5,634 nt of DNA from a bacterium (lineage in GTDB: Bacteria; Ratteibacteria; UBA8468; B48-G9; DTJG01), in contig JAOAAW010000205.1 in NCBI GenBank assembly GCA_026418655.1, forward strand, positions 1 through 5,634. Reading direction: 5' to 3'. Below are positions 5,150-5,634 of this stretch, one piece after another (the first letter of the stretch is position 1; every line of letters starts with the position of its first letter). The notes under the pieces are model-generated. The model was not told the origin of the DNA. It saw nothing but the letters and a program-made list of their open reading frames with translations, and did no database searches. The position numbers and the translations under genes are program-made.

Positions 5150-5634
5150 TTAATTGGCTTGTGCTATTTCAAGGCTGAAATCAATTGCCGGCGCCGAATG
5201 AGTGATTCTACCGACAGAAACAAAATCAATATCAAGATCCCTGAATTTTTTAATGTCATCAAGTTTTATTCCACCTGAAACTTCAATCAATGGTCTATTT
5301 TCCCCACACATTTTCAAAAATTTTCTTATTTCAGAGGTCCTGGTATTGTCAAACATCAGAATGTCAGCTCCTGCTTCCATTGCAGAGATTGCCTCCTGGC
5401 AGGACTCAACCTCAACCTCCACAGGAACACTGGTACTTTTTTTCGCTTTTAATACAAGCTCCTTTATTGCATCAATCCTGTTAATTTTTTTATGTTTCTT
5501 CCAGAGGTTTATGTGATTATCCTTTATCAGAACCATTTCAGATAGATTCATTCTATGATTATATCCACCGCCAATTCTCACAGCATATTTTTCCAGTTTA
5601 CGAAGTCCTGGTAAGGTTTACCTTGTATCAAGAA
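5150..5634 (-). CDS. nadC: Nicotinate-nucleotide pyrophosphorylase (quinolinate phosphoribosyltransferase), partial, with in-frame stop
   Basis: NadC makes nicotinate mononucleotide from quinolinate and PRPP in de novo NAD synthesis. The C-terminal barrel is visible: LRKLEKYAVRIGGGYNHR, VLIKDNHI, VEVEVES, MFDNTRT, EVSGGI and VSVGRITHSAPAIDFSLEI, the normal C-terminal order and length. The start lies beyond the right edge. Reading upstream of the GTG at 5581 (the Val of AVRIGGG, not a real start) the frame gives LDTR, then TAA, then TLPGLRKLEKYA. The family has DTRKTTPGLR, so TAA at 5618-5620 replaces the conserved Lys codon, a single change from AAA. The frame is otherwise intact on both sides. 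The result is a nonsense mutation (pseudogene), a sequence error, or less likely recoding. Downstream of the stop the encoded sequence shows no decay. The gene converges on the sialidase-like operon. Confidence 0.88.
5618..5620 (-). other. In-frame TAA in nadC at the conserved Lys of DTRKT
   Basis: On the minus strand the codons run CTT GAT ACA AGG TAA ACC TTA CCA GGA: L D T R stop T L P G. Conserved NadC sequence gives Lys here (AAA or AAG), so one base (A to T, at plus-strand position 5620) accounts for it. The site lies only 15 bases from the right edge. Confidence 0.8.

Noticed and set aside
5107..5151. Possible bidirectional terminator between protein B and nadC, including the symmetric AACACTGACAGCGTT at 5137-5151.
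   Set aside because: The arms are only 7 bases with a mismatch, the one-base centre cannot form a loop, and no T-run follows on either strand. Nothing else in the 43-bp gap forms a convincing hairpin.
5579..5581. GTG as the start codon of nadC.
   Set aside because: This codon is the Val of the conserved EKYAVRIGGG. Matching NadC sequence continues upstream through LRKLEKYA and past the TAA to LDTR, so it is internal.
5582..5634. Frameshift as the cause of the nadC interruption.
   Set aside because: The same frame matches NadC before and after the TAA, so a single substitution is enough and no indel is needed.

Overview
The window is AT-rich, compact bacterial DNA. Genes overlap or nearly touch, and both strands carry short operons. 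No tRNA, rRNA, CRISPR array or insertion sequence is visible. The proteins are bacterial: a Bacillus-type FolE tail, an MtaB-class methylthiotransferase, a TatD hydrolase and NadC. A sialidase-like propeller beside a DapA/NanA-family aldolase recalls genomes of uncultured carbohydrate-degrading bacteria, but the phylum cannot be fixed from the sequence. Both window edges cut genes.

Left part (1-2119): the 3' end of folE (GTP cyclohydrolase I) runs rightward. It converges on, and overlaps by 14 bp, a leftward pair made of a TatD-family hydrolase followed by mtaB (tRNA t6A37 methylthiotransferase). tatD and mtaB abut and are probably co-translated.

Middle part (2120-5106): a divergent intergenic region carries a good sigma-70-like promoter (TTGCAA, 16 bp, TATAAT). 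Its predicted start point coincides with the start codon of the first rightward gene, which suggests a leaderless mRNA. Four genes follow, joined by three successive ATGA stop/start overlaps: a cytoplasmic four-Asp-box sialidase-like protein, a dihydrodipicolinate synthase/N-acetylneuraminate lyase family aldolase, and two small proteins I cannot name. The two small proteins are diverged paralogs of each other. The layout resembles sialic-acid catabolism, but both enzymes depart from the textbook catalytic motifs. The cassette may therefore act on another acidic sugar or 2-oxo acid. This is the best candidate for an undescribed system in the window.

Right part (5150-5634): a leftward nadC (quinolinate phosphoribosyltransferase), cut by the window edge. 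Its reading frame is interrupted by a TAA exactly where the conserved Lys of the DTRKT motif should be. This is either a point nonsense mutation (AAA to TAA) or a sequence error near the end.

Housekeeping and cofactor genes (folE, tatD, mtaB, nadC) thus flank a self-contained four-gene accessory operon.
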